17,366 nt of DNA, from positions 1-17,366 of the forward strand of contig WOGZ01000526.1 in assembly GCA_009733775.1 (NCBI GenBank), in the 5' to 3' direction. Numbering within the stretch: position 1 is the first letter of the stretch; each line of letters opens with the position of its first letter. The notes beneath the pieces were generated by a model. It had not been told where the DNA came from, made no database searches, and saw only the letters and a list, made by a program, of their open reading frames with translations. The position numbers were made by a program, and so were the translations under genes. The DNA is from Alectoria sarmentosa (taxonomy: Eukaryota; Ascomycota; Lecanoromycetes; Lecanorales; Parmeliaceae). Below are positions 1-8,819 of this stretch, piece by piece.

Positions 1-14
1 GCTACTCAAACCTT

Positions 15-34
15 CCCCCCCCCCCCCCCCCCCC
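15..34. repeat. 20-base poly-C tract
   Basis: An uninterrupted run of 20 C lies in the leader/promoter region about 90 bp upstream of the first gene's ATG. The surrounding bases are also pyrimidine-rich, as is common upstream of fungal start codons. The exact run length could be a sequencing artefact, because long homopolymers are often miscounted. Confidence 0.85.
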
Positions 35-122
35 AACCCATTCAAATTCAACCATTACCTCGCGCTGTTGACGGCGCTGGTAGTTGTCACAGGGCCTCTG
101 TCTCCACCTGAAAGCTAGGAAA

Positions 123-2752
123 ATGTCGCTTTCCTCAGGTGAAGCTACCTCCACTTCAATTCAGATGCCCGAAGCCCAAATAACGGCTGGTAAAGCCGAG
201 CATCCAGTGGACGCTCGATTTAGAAAACTCAGAGCCAGAATTCTTCCCGAATCGCCATATATCTTACATGTTAGATCTACATATCGCCAAAGCCCAGAGC
301 ATGCGAATCTCTGGCGGATCGGTACTCATTTCGATCCCAACGAAGAAGAATTGCAGTACCTCACTTTCAAAGATCGGACGAATGACTTGACTCCTGGTTT
401 GTTTTGTCGTGGTGGCTGGGACGATGGAAAAGGAGGGTTGGCACCGCCAGAAGAGCTCTACAGTAGAACAAGTAGCGACGGGACTCCACTTCAAGGGCAG
501 GGGCAAAAGAAGAAGATCAGCCTGGCGGACTACAACAAGAGGGATAAGAACAGGGTTGTTGCAGTCACAAAAAGACACACAAATCCGACACCTAAAGAAA
601 AGCAGCAGGTAAATATGAGCATCAAGGAAATTGATGCGAATGCTAGAGTGCCCAAGCCTCTCCCAGTTGAGCAAGGCGGTCAAAAGAGGTGAGTTCTGCT
701 GACGATTGGAAAGCTTGATAGATACTTATACTTGTCAGATCGGCGAGCGCGATGACAGTAGGGAAAGATCCCAATGCTTCCGAGCAACTTCCAGCTGCCC
801 CATCTGCCAAAAAGGCGCGAAGTACGCCTGAGCTGCCTAATGCCGCATCAGCAGGGCCGCTCAAAGTCATCCCTCAGAGAGGCAATGGTGAGATTGCCAT
901 CACCAAAGACTTGTCTGATGCGCAAAAGGTAATATCTCAGGACCGTCCAAAAACTGAGAGGCCGCCGACAGAAAAGCAACTCGGACCTAGGAAAGTCGCA
1001 ACGAAAGAGAAGGGGAAGGAAGCAGTCAAGTTGCATGGTCTCCCGCCAATGCTATCGCCCACACTACCTTCAGAGATCGAAGAGGAGCTCGCCAAGCTGA
1101 ATCCCAGCATTCGAAGACACAGTGGCAGCATCGCCAAGAGTAAGAGCCCCAACCCAATTTCCAAAATCAAGCAGCAGAAACGTGATCCAACGGGCTCGTC
1201 AACAGATGAAGAGGGTGCCAGATCAAGCATTGGAGGAAAGGCTTTTGCATCGACTAAGATCAGCAGGACCACCAGCTCTGTCAAACACCAACAGAGTCAA
1301 CCACAAGTGACCTCGGCTCCTCGTCAAGCAGCTAAGAACATCGTGTCGAACAAAGTTACACCTACGAAACCGAATGGGCTTTTCAACTCTCCGGTCACTG
1401 CGCCGATAACGATATCGACGACACCGCAGAGAATAGAGAAACGAAGATTGCGCTTACTGTTGAAGATCAAAAAGAAGACCAATCGGAAGAACATTGCTCA
1501 GTATCTAAGGTTGCCACCCACACCAGGAAAGTACCCGCACATCCGTCGCATGATCGAACACGAACAGCGTTCAAGGACTCCGCAGCCGGAACAGAAGCGT
1601 GCTAACAAGTACCATGACAATCGGTTTGAGGACCAGGCGATATCAAAGCACAATGATGCAGAGGCTCCCAAAGCTGGCGAAAAGCGGCGCGGGTCACCAG
1701 ATCGCAGAGACGAGCCGGAACTTCCAGTGAAGCGTCACAAAACTCCAGGATGGCTTCCGCAAAACGCTCATACACCGAAGCAACCTTCAACTAGCTCTCC
1801 AGCTCCATCGAATATTGGAAGTGCGCAAAAACCACAATTACTCACTCCGAAAGCTGATCCCAAGAGCGCTCCTATGCTGCGTGTTGAGTCCGGCGAAGGC
1901 TCGACTACTACACCACGAGGCCTTGCTCTGAACGGTACCCCTAATGTACCAGATGCTGGGAATCGGCGCAACTCCGTCACTCCATCTGGTGGCCGCAAGC
2001 CTAGTCTCCATCAAGTAAAGCGTGACGCTAACAAGTATTTGAGACAAGCAACAGACTTGAAGCATGCCTCGGATGTGTTTTTTAAGGACATCTCGAATAT
2101 GGCCGATAGCGAACGTAAGCGAGGTGTCATGATCGGTACCGAATCCGTCCTCTGCTACATCCTGGCTTTCACCCTTTTCGATGAACCCCAACGACGATTT
2201 GGGCAGTATGGCAATATCGATGGCTGGAAATCTATGCTTCGGCTTTTGGATCTCATCAACAGAGAAGCTCAACCCTTCAAACACCTAACTGGTCTGCTCC
2301 TCCAGCTCGAAGGCATCATTCGAGACTACATGGTCTGCTACGATTTTCAACGACTTGATCATAATCCCCTTGAGCAGAAACTAACTGAGACTACGGCCGC
2401 GGATCCTACGAAGACGAAAGAAGAATTTAAAGCGGCAGCGTATCACGGAGCTTTCCATGAATTCCGCCGCTGTTTCGAGAAATCGCAGAATGCATGGCGT
2501 TCGGGACTGGACCTATTGAAAGTCAGCGATATAGAATCTGAATATCCCCTGACTTGGGCTAAGCGCGAACGGCAGCTTCTTCTTGATGTCAAAAGCACAG
2601 ATGCCATAGTACAAGGCGAGTATCAGCGGAGATTTAATTTGCCCATGGGGTCTATGACTAGCGGTCTGCAGGCTGTGAACTTTGGTATGAGCTTTCTCGA
2701 GGAGTGGTCTTTGAAGAATGGGGTGAAATGGAAGCCCAAGCTTGAGCTTTAA
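123..2752 (+). CDS. Large basic, mostly disordered nuclear-type protein with AF4/Ebp1-like C-terminal region (tentative)
   Basis: Two exons, 123-688 and 739-2752, join in frame through an AGA codon to encode 859 residues. The first ATG of the frame is at 123 with A at -3; the frame is open upstream but has no earlier ATG. A conserved-looking N-terminal block (residues about 31-110, starting ARFRKLRARI) is followed by KISLADYNKRDK (131-142). A long low-complexity Ser/Pro/Lys-rich middle includes a strongly basic stretch near RIEKRRLRLLLKIKKK, plausibly a nuclear localisation signal. The last 245 or so residues (from about 615) look helical and globular, with YLRQATDLKHASD followed by hydrophobic helices. 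That arrangement recalls the AF4/FMR2 C-terminal homology domain and, by analogy, the fission-yeast Ell-binding protein Ebp1 of the Ell-Eaf elongation complex. The resemblance is from memory of the family and is weak. The gene itself is well supported; its function is not. No signal peptide or membrane segment is visible. Confidence 0.88.
689..738 (+). other. Intron of the 859-residue protein gene (50 bp)
   Basis: Donor GTGAGT, branch-like GCTGAC shortly after the donor, and acceptor TTGTCAG. Reading through would end at TGA 690-692. Splicing restores one frame (phase 2) through the junction codon AGA into the long downstream frame. The size is typical of filamentous ascomycetes. Confidence 0.92.
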
Positions 2753-3421
2753 GATTTGCCATTCTATGATGATGATCAAGGTGCGATATGGAAATTCGTT
2801 TGAAGGCCGAGTCTGGCAGGGGCGTCTAGAGGGCGAAGCAATGATATTCATGATAGGAGGTGGACCATTGACACCATGGATTACGACAGGCATAGCGAGG
2901 TCAACTTTGCAGCAATTTTACGATTACCCCGGCTCAGATGAGCCAAGCGATGGTTTAAATTAGACGCACGAAATTTTCGAAGAAGCCTAGCGATTTCTGA
3001 AGGAGAGAGAAAGCGGGTTTGCATCGGACGACAACACAACACCATGTACTCGTGCACCGGCGAGGAATCCTCCGCAACAGGCCTGCTAGAATGCCAAAGG
3101 ACTAGGGATTGAAAAAACAAGGTCCGGTCGTCTCGATTCTTTTTTATACTTACTTGAGACAACCAAGTCAATCGAAACGACTGCCAACTTGGATTCAGAT
3201 GCCCCCAATGTGCTAGCTCAGTCGTTCCCTCCAACATCACCCCTCCTTGACATCCAGAGGCACTTCACCTCCGGATACAGCTGCCCAAACGCACTTCACG
3301 CTTTCTTCTCCTCCGATGAACAACCTCACACTGCGAGACTAAACGAGCCATGATCTGCGTGCTACATCTCCATTCCCACGGGCTTTGAAGGCTTTCCCAC
3401 CAATACCTAAGGATTTCCGTC
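2753..3421. other. Intergenic region: 3' flank of first gene and upstream region of the NADAR gene
   Basis: No reading frame here has recognisable protein features. The open frames present (for example 2881-3240 on the minus strand) have atypical composition and no motif. The region presumably holds the terminator of the first gene and the promoter of the NADAR locus. The stretch 3240-3420 is pyrimidine-rich, as fungal promoters often are. I see no specific regulatory site I could name. Confidence 0.6.
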
Positions 3422-4285
3422 ATGCCTCGCAAAAAGAAAAAGAATCCCATCCCACCTGCTACACTGCTGCTTGCCCCTTCCATCCTTCCAAACGACACCT
3501 CTCCGCTAACTTCTACCCGCAACATCTTATCCCTACACTTTCCTTTGCCAAATGTACCCGTCTCACCTCTGCAACCCCCTGCGACTCTCACACCTTCAGT
3601 TTCACCGAACAATACATTGTATGCACCTTTCGGAGCAAAAGCTTCCTATTTCATACGACATTTCGAGTTGCAAGACATGTTTGGGGAGTAGAGGTGTCAT
3701 TTTGATCCCTCAGAGCTGTCTCACTACTCGAGTATTTGCCGCGAAGAATAGGCGTTGACTTTGAACTCTCCATAGATGTATACCAAAGCAGTCCGAATCG
3801 CGCATGACCTCGGCCTTTATCCTCGTGTCCTCATCTCCAGCGGAGGCGAGATACCTCGCCAAAATTATCAAAGCGACCAAGGAACGGTACATAGAGTGGC
3901 AGCGCGTTATATTTGATGCTTTTGATGAGGACACCCGAGGAGAGTTCTCGGGGAAAGCCTGAGAGACGAGGATGCTCAGGCTGCAAAAGCATTAGGCCAG
4001 AGGTCACTTGCAACAGGGAGGAGGGAGTTGGTGGAGGCAAGCCCGATCGATCGCGGGTGGAGAATTGGTTTTAATGAAGGCGTGGCGGGAAAGAAAAGTG
4101 ATGGTTGGGGGATGAACATGTTGCGAAGAGCGCTGACGACCGCAAGGGAGAGACTGAGGAGGGAGGACTGGGTTGACGCAGACGAAGACGGTAAGAATGC
4201 GGAGGGAGCGGAAATGGTAGTTGAAGATGACTGTATGTTTTGGATTGGTGTGAGAGCCTGTCTCGATGATCGGGCGACATCTTGA
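3422..4285 (+). pseudogene. NADAR-domain (YbiA/DUF1768-like) gene, frame-disrupted
   Basis: Family motifs appear in the right order but not in one frame. HTFSFTEQYI ends at 3618 (frame of 3601). After a probable intron, MYTKAVRIAHD starts at 3776, rebuilding the family's EQYMMYxKA motif exactly at the junction. SPAEARYLAKIIK follows from about 3834 one frame over. LATGRRELVEASPIDRGW continues around 4007-4060 in the earlier frame and leads to GWGMNMLRRALTTARERLR and a TGA at 4283-4285. Two compensating single-base shifts are needed, near 3833-3840 and at GGGGAAA (3950-3956), where the running frame otherwise stops at TGA 3960. The basic start MPRKKKKN at 3422 is in yet another frame from the EQY motif, so the 5' end is unresolved. 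NADAR proteins cleave N-glycosidic bonds (YbiA in riboflavin-intermediate damage; others reverse guanine ADP-ribosylation). The signature VEASP-D-W residues are kept here. It is either a young pseudogene or a functional gene with assembly indels. Confidence 0.8.
3619..3775 (+). other. Probable intron in the NADAR gene (157 bp)
   Basis: Donor GTATGC follows the EQYI codons at 3607-3618. A TTGAC branch-like site lies near 3755, about 17 bases before acceptor CCATAG at 3775. Phase-0 joining gives EQYI then MYTKAV, matching the conserved NADAR segment without a gap. An alternative acceptor (CAG at 3791) would enter the downstream frame directly but would delete the conserved MYTKA residues. Confidence 0.72.
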
Positions 4286-4309
4286 CAGCTTCACATACTC
4301 TTATTCCTA

Positions 4310-6993
4310 TCAAGGAACGCCTACCTTACCCATCGATAGCATCGTTGGCAAGCTGGCAACCTCGCTACCTCCAAAGAGGCGTCCACGTATGACCACCTCC
4401 ACTCCATCATCCCTGCCCCCATCAAAGTCCTCATTACGTATCGGAAATTCTGCGTGATGCGCCCTACCGAGCTCCTTTCCGCCAACCATGACATCGAAGT
4501 ATGAGAATGGGCCCGTCGTCTTACTCCACGGTAGACAAGTTGGGTCTGGATCGTCCGACCCACTCCAATTCCATGCCAGCCTTTTATCTTGAACTGGATG
4601 ACTACCTCGCTCCGTCACTCTCAAGCCATCGATGGTCCAGGATGATTCCACTCGATTCCTTGGTTTGATGATGAGGTGGAAGATCCGGCACAGCGCCAGT
4701 GGCTCTGGATCTTCGACCAGGCACAGACCATAGACTCCAAACTCTACGAGGCGCGAGTGGGCGGTAGGGAAAGAGAGCATGATCGTCTTGTCCTGAACCT
4801 GGTTCGGACGTGGGGAAGATATCTCGACATGGATGTACCAAAGTTTCTCAGAGTCTGGAATGTTATAGCCCATGTAGAAACCTGACTCTAGCTTCGTAGG
4901 TGCTTCGAGACATATGAATCTAATAGTAACGGCGAGTGACCCATCCGCAAGCATGTTCAACTTGAAAAGGCATAGACGATAATGGGTTCTTGTTAGTGAA
5001 TGTGAGCCCCATGATTCAAAAGGCGCGGTCTTCTCATCCATGCCGATGACCTTCGTGCTCACGATCAGGCCTCCAGGAGGCTCATCCGGTAAACTCCCAT
5101 AAAGCACACGGGTCGGAGGCCCGTCTGATGCTTGCTCCCACGCGGGTACTGACATGGGCAGTAGATGAGGTAGTGGTGCTTGAGATCCAAGCATTGGGCG
5201 GATATGCTTCACACTCTAGATATACGAACATGGCTTAATTGATCGTCATCGGCGGAAAACGAATACTGACCTGAGCTTCTGAATCTGCCACCCGTTGGAA
5301 GGCTCTATTGAAGTCGGTTTCAAAGAAGTGTGCCGATCCTGCAGGAAATTCGCGAGCATGACTGACAATAGGAGACCCGACGTACTCCCTTGTTTGATGG
5401 GGACTTCCCTCACGACAATCGCAGCCGAGGTCGGATGGTAAGAGGTTCCCTAGCCACATAGCATGTTCTACACGTTCTGCAGTGGACAGGGCATGTGCAG
5501 CAGAGGCGGGGAAATCTATGCAGATTTGGGAATTAGCATAGCTTAGTCGAGGCAGGAAATGAAACTGCTACACAGGTCTCGCGAGCAGAAAGGCCCTTTT
5601 GCTCCCGAAACATGTCTCATGACTCAAACTTCAGTACCAGACAGGAAAGCACGTACGCTCATGGGTCCAGGCTGGCCCAAAAATGGCGGCGGAAAAGCCT
5701 GCCTCTGCTAACACGCCTAAGGCCTAGATAGCAAATTCAGTGAGCCTTGATCCTTGAACTAAACATTTCAAGGTTGTGAGATGGCATGTTCGGCCAAAGA
5801 CAGGCTACGATTCTTCAGCTTACAAGCCCCGTATTTGTCCCTCCTCCACCCTTCGCGGGGAAGGTGACTCGAGGTGGGCCTGGCATATCAGTGTTCTGAG
5901 CCCACACATCGATACCAAAAAACGTTTCCGGTGGACGAAGTCCATATCTTTCACCCGTTGACTCCGCCTCCTTCAATTTCTCCATTGTCCACTTGTAATT
6001 TGTGAAAAGTGAGTCTGCAGCAAGAGCGAATGAAACGTTCTTCGCGGTCAGGCTATTTTGATAATCGACTTCATTATCAGTAGTCAAGGCATCGTCTAAG
6101 CGAGTTCGAATTCAGCAAATCTCCTTTTGGATTAAGACCGATTCGAGAAAAAGCTTCCGGGATAGGTGTACCCTTGCGTCAAGTCTTACAACTCAAAATA
6201 CAGTACGAATGAGGAAGAAAGGGCTAGAAAAAGACGACTCACACCAGACGACATTCCCTTCAGGACCCAACAGACGCTTGAGGCTCCTAATGAATGCATT
6301 CATCTTCCCTGTAAGAGGTGTGATTGATTTGGGAAACTCCAATTCGATATTGAGCAGCCATCCGTCAAAACCGAAGACATCAGCCATAGTAGCCAACTGC
6401 TTTGCTACGACGAACTCGCCATGCACTTGGTCCAGAATTCGCTCAACCTGAGTTTGCCCAGGTTCAACGATGAAAGTCCCTAAAACCTTGACGCCATTGC
6501 GATGCATGGTGTTTATCCAAGCTGGCGGTGGGACACATACGAGCTTGTGGGAGAAATAGACAAACGTGTCGACGTATTGAGGGTAATTGCAAGCGTACAT
6601 TTGGGCTTGTAGCAGAGATGGACGTGCACTCTCATAGTCATGGTAGCCACCACTATAGTCATGACACAGCAATACTAAGGTAGAAGCCCCCACCTGGTTG
6701 TGGACTCGAGACGCAGAGCGTTTCAAGAGTGGCGTGTTGGCCTGCTGGACGGGGTCGACATGTTCTGCGGACCAGGCTTCCAACTCGTCAAAGTCGTCGA
6801 AGTAGACGAGGCCTATGAGTCCATCACGGAGTCTTTGTGCCCGCCGCTCTTCTCTCGACGGACCTGTATCGGTGGGGGGGTAGATGACATGTCTCAGCTT
6901 CTTACCAACGTGCCATCCAATTTTCTTCCAATCAGGAAATCCGAAAGAAAACATCTGGATGTCTATGGAAGAGAAGAGGCCAACAATGCGCAT
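4310..6993 (-). CDS. GH85 endo-beta-N-acetylglucosaminidase (cytosolic ENGase)
   Basis: Five exons (6993-6243, 6095-5824, 5723-5657, 5515-5271, 5215-4310) join in frame to 746 residues. The enzyme hydrolyses the GlcNAc-GlcNAc bond in the chitobiose core of N-glycans, mainly free oligosaccharides and glycans of misfolded glycoproteins in the cytosol. Family motifs in order: VYFDDFDELEAW (63-74), LCHDYSGGYHDYE (109-121), FVYFSHKLVCVPPPAW (144-159), HRNGVKVLGTFI (164-175), catalytic GFDGWLLNIE (208-217) with Asn215 and Glu217, YDALTTD (251-257), FTNYKW (281-286), FFGIDVW (309-315), KGGGGTNTG (332-340), IFGPAWTHEHF (spanning exons 3-4) and AREFPAGS (417-424). The last 300 or so residues form the C-terminal beta-rich part. 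No signal peptide is evident, consistent with a cytosolic enzyme. ATG 6993 follows an in-frame stop at 7020; Met14 (6954) is an alternative start. The length is normal for fungal members and the gene looks intact. Confidence 0.95.
5216..5270 (-). other. GH85 gene intron 4 (55 bp)
   Basis: On the minus strand the donor is GTCAGT and the acceptor ATCTAG, phase 0. It joins ...VADSEAQ to SVKHIRPMLGS. Confidence 0.85.
5516..5656 (-). other. GH85 gene intron 3 (141 bp)
   Basis: On the minus strand the donor is GTACGT and the acceptor GCATAG, phase 1. It follows a 67-bp exon and rebuilds a His codon, giving WTHE-HFP, a conserved GH85 stretch. Because the preceding exon is so short, automated gene callers may miss it. 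Confidence 0.88.
5724..5823 (-). other. GH85 gene intron 2 (100 bp)
   Basis: On the minus strand the donor is GTAAGC and the acceptor ATCTAG, phase 0. It joins GGGGTNTGL to ALGVLAEAGFSAAIF, as in the family. Confidence 0.9.
6096..6242 (-). other. GH85 gene intron 1 (147 bp)
   Basis: On the minus strand the donor is GTGAGT and the acceptor GCTTAG. Splicing is phase 1 and rebuilds a Tyr codon, giving VVW-YDALTTD, the expected GH85 segment after the catalytic domain core. Confidence 0.92.
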
Positions 6994-7402
6994 CACATCC
7001 AATGACCATTCGACAAGTCACAGGTCAGGAAGCTTTAGTGGAAGAAGGGCGGTATATCACCTAGAGGTCTTGAACCATTCAATCCCGTCAATTCCCTACA
7101 CGCGGAAGCGCAAACAGTGTAAAGAGGCTGTATATGGAAAATGTGCTAGTGTAACATTTCTAACGAAACGAGTAACGCACGTTTGTTGTTTTGTAATGGC
7201 GTGTGTCCATTCATTATCTCGCCATTGGTAAAGGATACCGCTGCCTGTAGCCTGTCTTCGAAACACGCTATCATTAGGTTATAGTCATTGCTTAAAGTAC
7301 TTAGATGTTCATTCTAAAGTAAAGTACCTACTTTAGCCCGTCCATTAAGCGCGCTATCCGCAGATCCTTGTAAGGCTAAGTAAGTAAAATAAGGTACTTA
7401 CC
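6994..7402. other. Upstream region of the GH85 gene; no gene seen
   Basis: This stretch holds the presumed promoter of the minus-strand GH85 gene. No protein-like frame is convincing. From about 7,290 it is rich in GTAC-centred palindromes (AAGTACTT at 7295-7302, a hairpin at 7314-7336, GGTACTTACC at 7393-7402). No TATA box or specific factor site can be assigned. Confidence 0.55.
7314..7336. repeat. Short perfect inverted repeat (8-bp arms)
   Basis: CTAAAGTA at 7314-7321 and TACTTTAG at 7329-7336 are perfect reverse complements with a 7-base loop. The nearby GGCTAAGTAAG... (about 7374-7400) partly repeats the right half in inverted orientation. It may be a fragment of an old element or chance in AT-leaning DNA. 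Confidence 0.5.
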
Positions 7403-7629
7403 CACGGGGGTGACAGAAATCGTCGTACACTTCAAGAAATCCCAATATCCTGTAAACTGGCATAAGTCAGTCAATATTACTACAAACTATTTCTCCTGGC
7501 GACAAAATACTTGCAACTAAGTAATATCTACAGTTTTTACACCAAAAACTTCTGCGTCAGATTGTTTGTTGTCAAGTTATCCGACTCTCGTGAGATTTAA
7601 GGTGTACGACGACTTCTGTCACCCGCGTG
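7403..7629. mobile_element. MITE-like non-autonomous DNA transposon, 227 bp
   Basis: The first 28 bases (7403-7430, beginning CACGGGGGTGACAGAA and ending CGTCGTACAC) match the reverse complement of the last 28 bases (7602-7629) at 26 of 28 positions. The element is flanked directly on both sides by TTACC (7398-7402 and 7630-7634), a 5-bp target-site duplication. It has no coding capacity. A CAC terminus with a 5-bp duplication is compatible with Transib-type elements, while CACTA and Chapaev ends also start with CAC but make shorter duplications; the superfamily is therefore left open. The close match between the ends and the intact duplication suggest a fairly recent insertion. It is not AT-mutated, unlike the block to its right. 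Confidence 0.85.
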
Positions 7630-8819
7630 TTACCTTACCTCGGTTGCATATCAAAGTACCCTACTACAATGCAACTGACGAGACACATTACAACCCGTCT
7701 ACGTCTCTCGACTAAACATTGATAAGTACCGCCATCACTGTCAGCAGATATTCCATATGAAGCCGAATCCAAGGTGATGCGATGCAATGCGTTCAGCGTA
7801 GGATTAAAGGTGCAGGCTGTGCTGTGGAAGATCGCCTTCTTGCGCCATTGTTGATTGGAGTACTCATCATATTAAACCATTGTTTGTCCCCTTTTTGTTT
7901 TGCTCCAAGTGGTGAGCCATACTTCTTCTTCCCCGTCCCAGCCTTTTCTCTATCACAATCACAATCAGTCCTCTACGGATCATACCTCCTTCTGGGATTC
8001 TATCACCATGCCGTTTTCCTGACTGTCAAATGCCGCCTTTGGCATTTTCTATCCATCCGTTATTGCGCGTAGCAAGACTTCATTGAGCCATGTGCCCGAC
8101 CAAGATAGTCTGCCAAGAGGCCTTGTCGTCCGTCAAGCAGCCGGCATTGTTTCGCCTTCCGAATTTCCAAGACGAACCTACCGGGCTTGCGGGTACTGGT
8201 ACGCATCACCTATGAATTGGGCCGAAGGATTATTGGGTATATACTCGCTGTCGCTGGTAATCGGCTGTACATAGATGGTGTAGAACTTTGCTTTCGCGAA
8301 CAACGCAGACGACGGGAGCGTGAGCTATGGTTCTGTACGCTTCTCAAGGAGTCTTCGCTCGCCTCGACTAACCGCAACCCCCCAGCAAAGCCACCACTCT
8401 CTACTGACCTTTCCCGCAATGGGACGAATAATCTGTGACAATCCAATCAAAAAGAAAGTCCAGCAAGGTACCGAACCTAGACAGAGAGCCAGATGACTTT
8501 CTTCTGATTTTGCTGGTGTCAAACATGACACCGGCTTCAGAAGCCGATTCTACGATTCTCGCCATTGTAACATGTAGAAAGGGAATGTTGTATAAGTGAT
8601 CAAGGCAGTGAGAAAGGATATCGATATTTAGAAAGCCATCACGCCATGGACTATCCGATAACCGCCGAGGCAACAAATGTGATTTTTTCCTACTATTTTC
8701 AACATTACACTTCACCATCACCATATGATATATTATGAACGATTGATATCTATTTTGTAGAGTTTATAACACCTTGACTTTCATGGAATCGCTTTACACA
8801 GTCCTCTTTGTGACATAAA
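7630..8819. other. Gene-poor buffer between the MITE and the AT-rich block
   Basis: Composition is near that of the gene region until about 8,700 and then turns AT-rich. Several open frames of 60-107 codons exist on both strands (for example 8187-8438 + and 8401-8724 -). None shows a recognisable domain, a conserved motif, or splice sites joining it to a longer product. A small hairpin (GTTGCAT at 7643, ATGCAAC at 7669) is visible. I see no tRNA or rRNA. Confidence 0.5.

Noticed and set aside
84..122. Upstream in-frame extension of the first gene to position 84
   Set aside because: That position is a TTG codon, not an ATG; the first ATG in the frame is at 123, with a good start context.
2881..3240. 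119-codon minus-strand frame downstream of the first gene
   Set aside because: No domain, no conserved motif, and composition atypical of a structured protein; it probably lies in UTR/intergenic DNA.
6994..7002. GH85 start at 7002
   Set aside because: The codon there is TTG; the first ATG in the frame after the upstream stop (7020) is at 6993.
7782..8072. 96-codon plus-strand hydrophobic frame (possible small membrane protein)
   Set aside because: The hydrophobic stretches come from pyrimidine-rich DNA; no family resemblance, and no context supports translation.
8401..8724. 107-codon minus-strand frame near the AT boundary
   Set aside because: No recognisable domain, and no splice-joined extension gives a longer product. 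It cannot be excluded but is unsupported.
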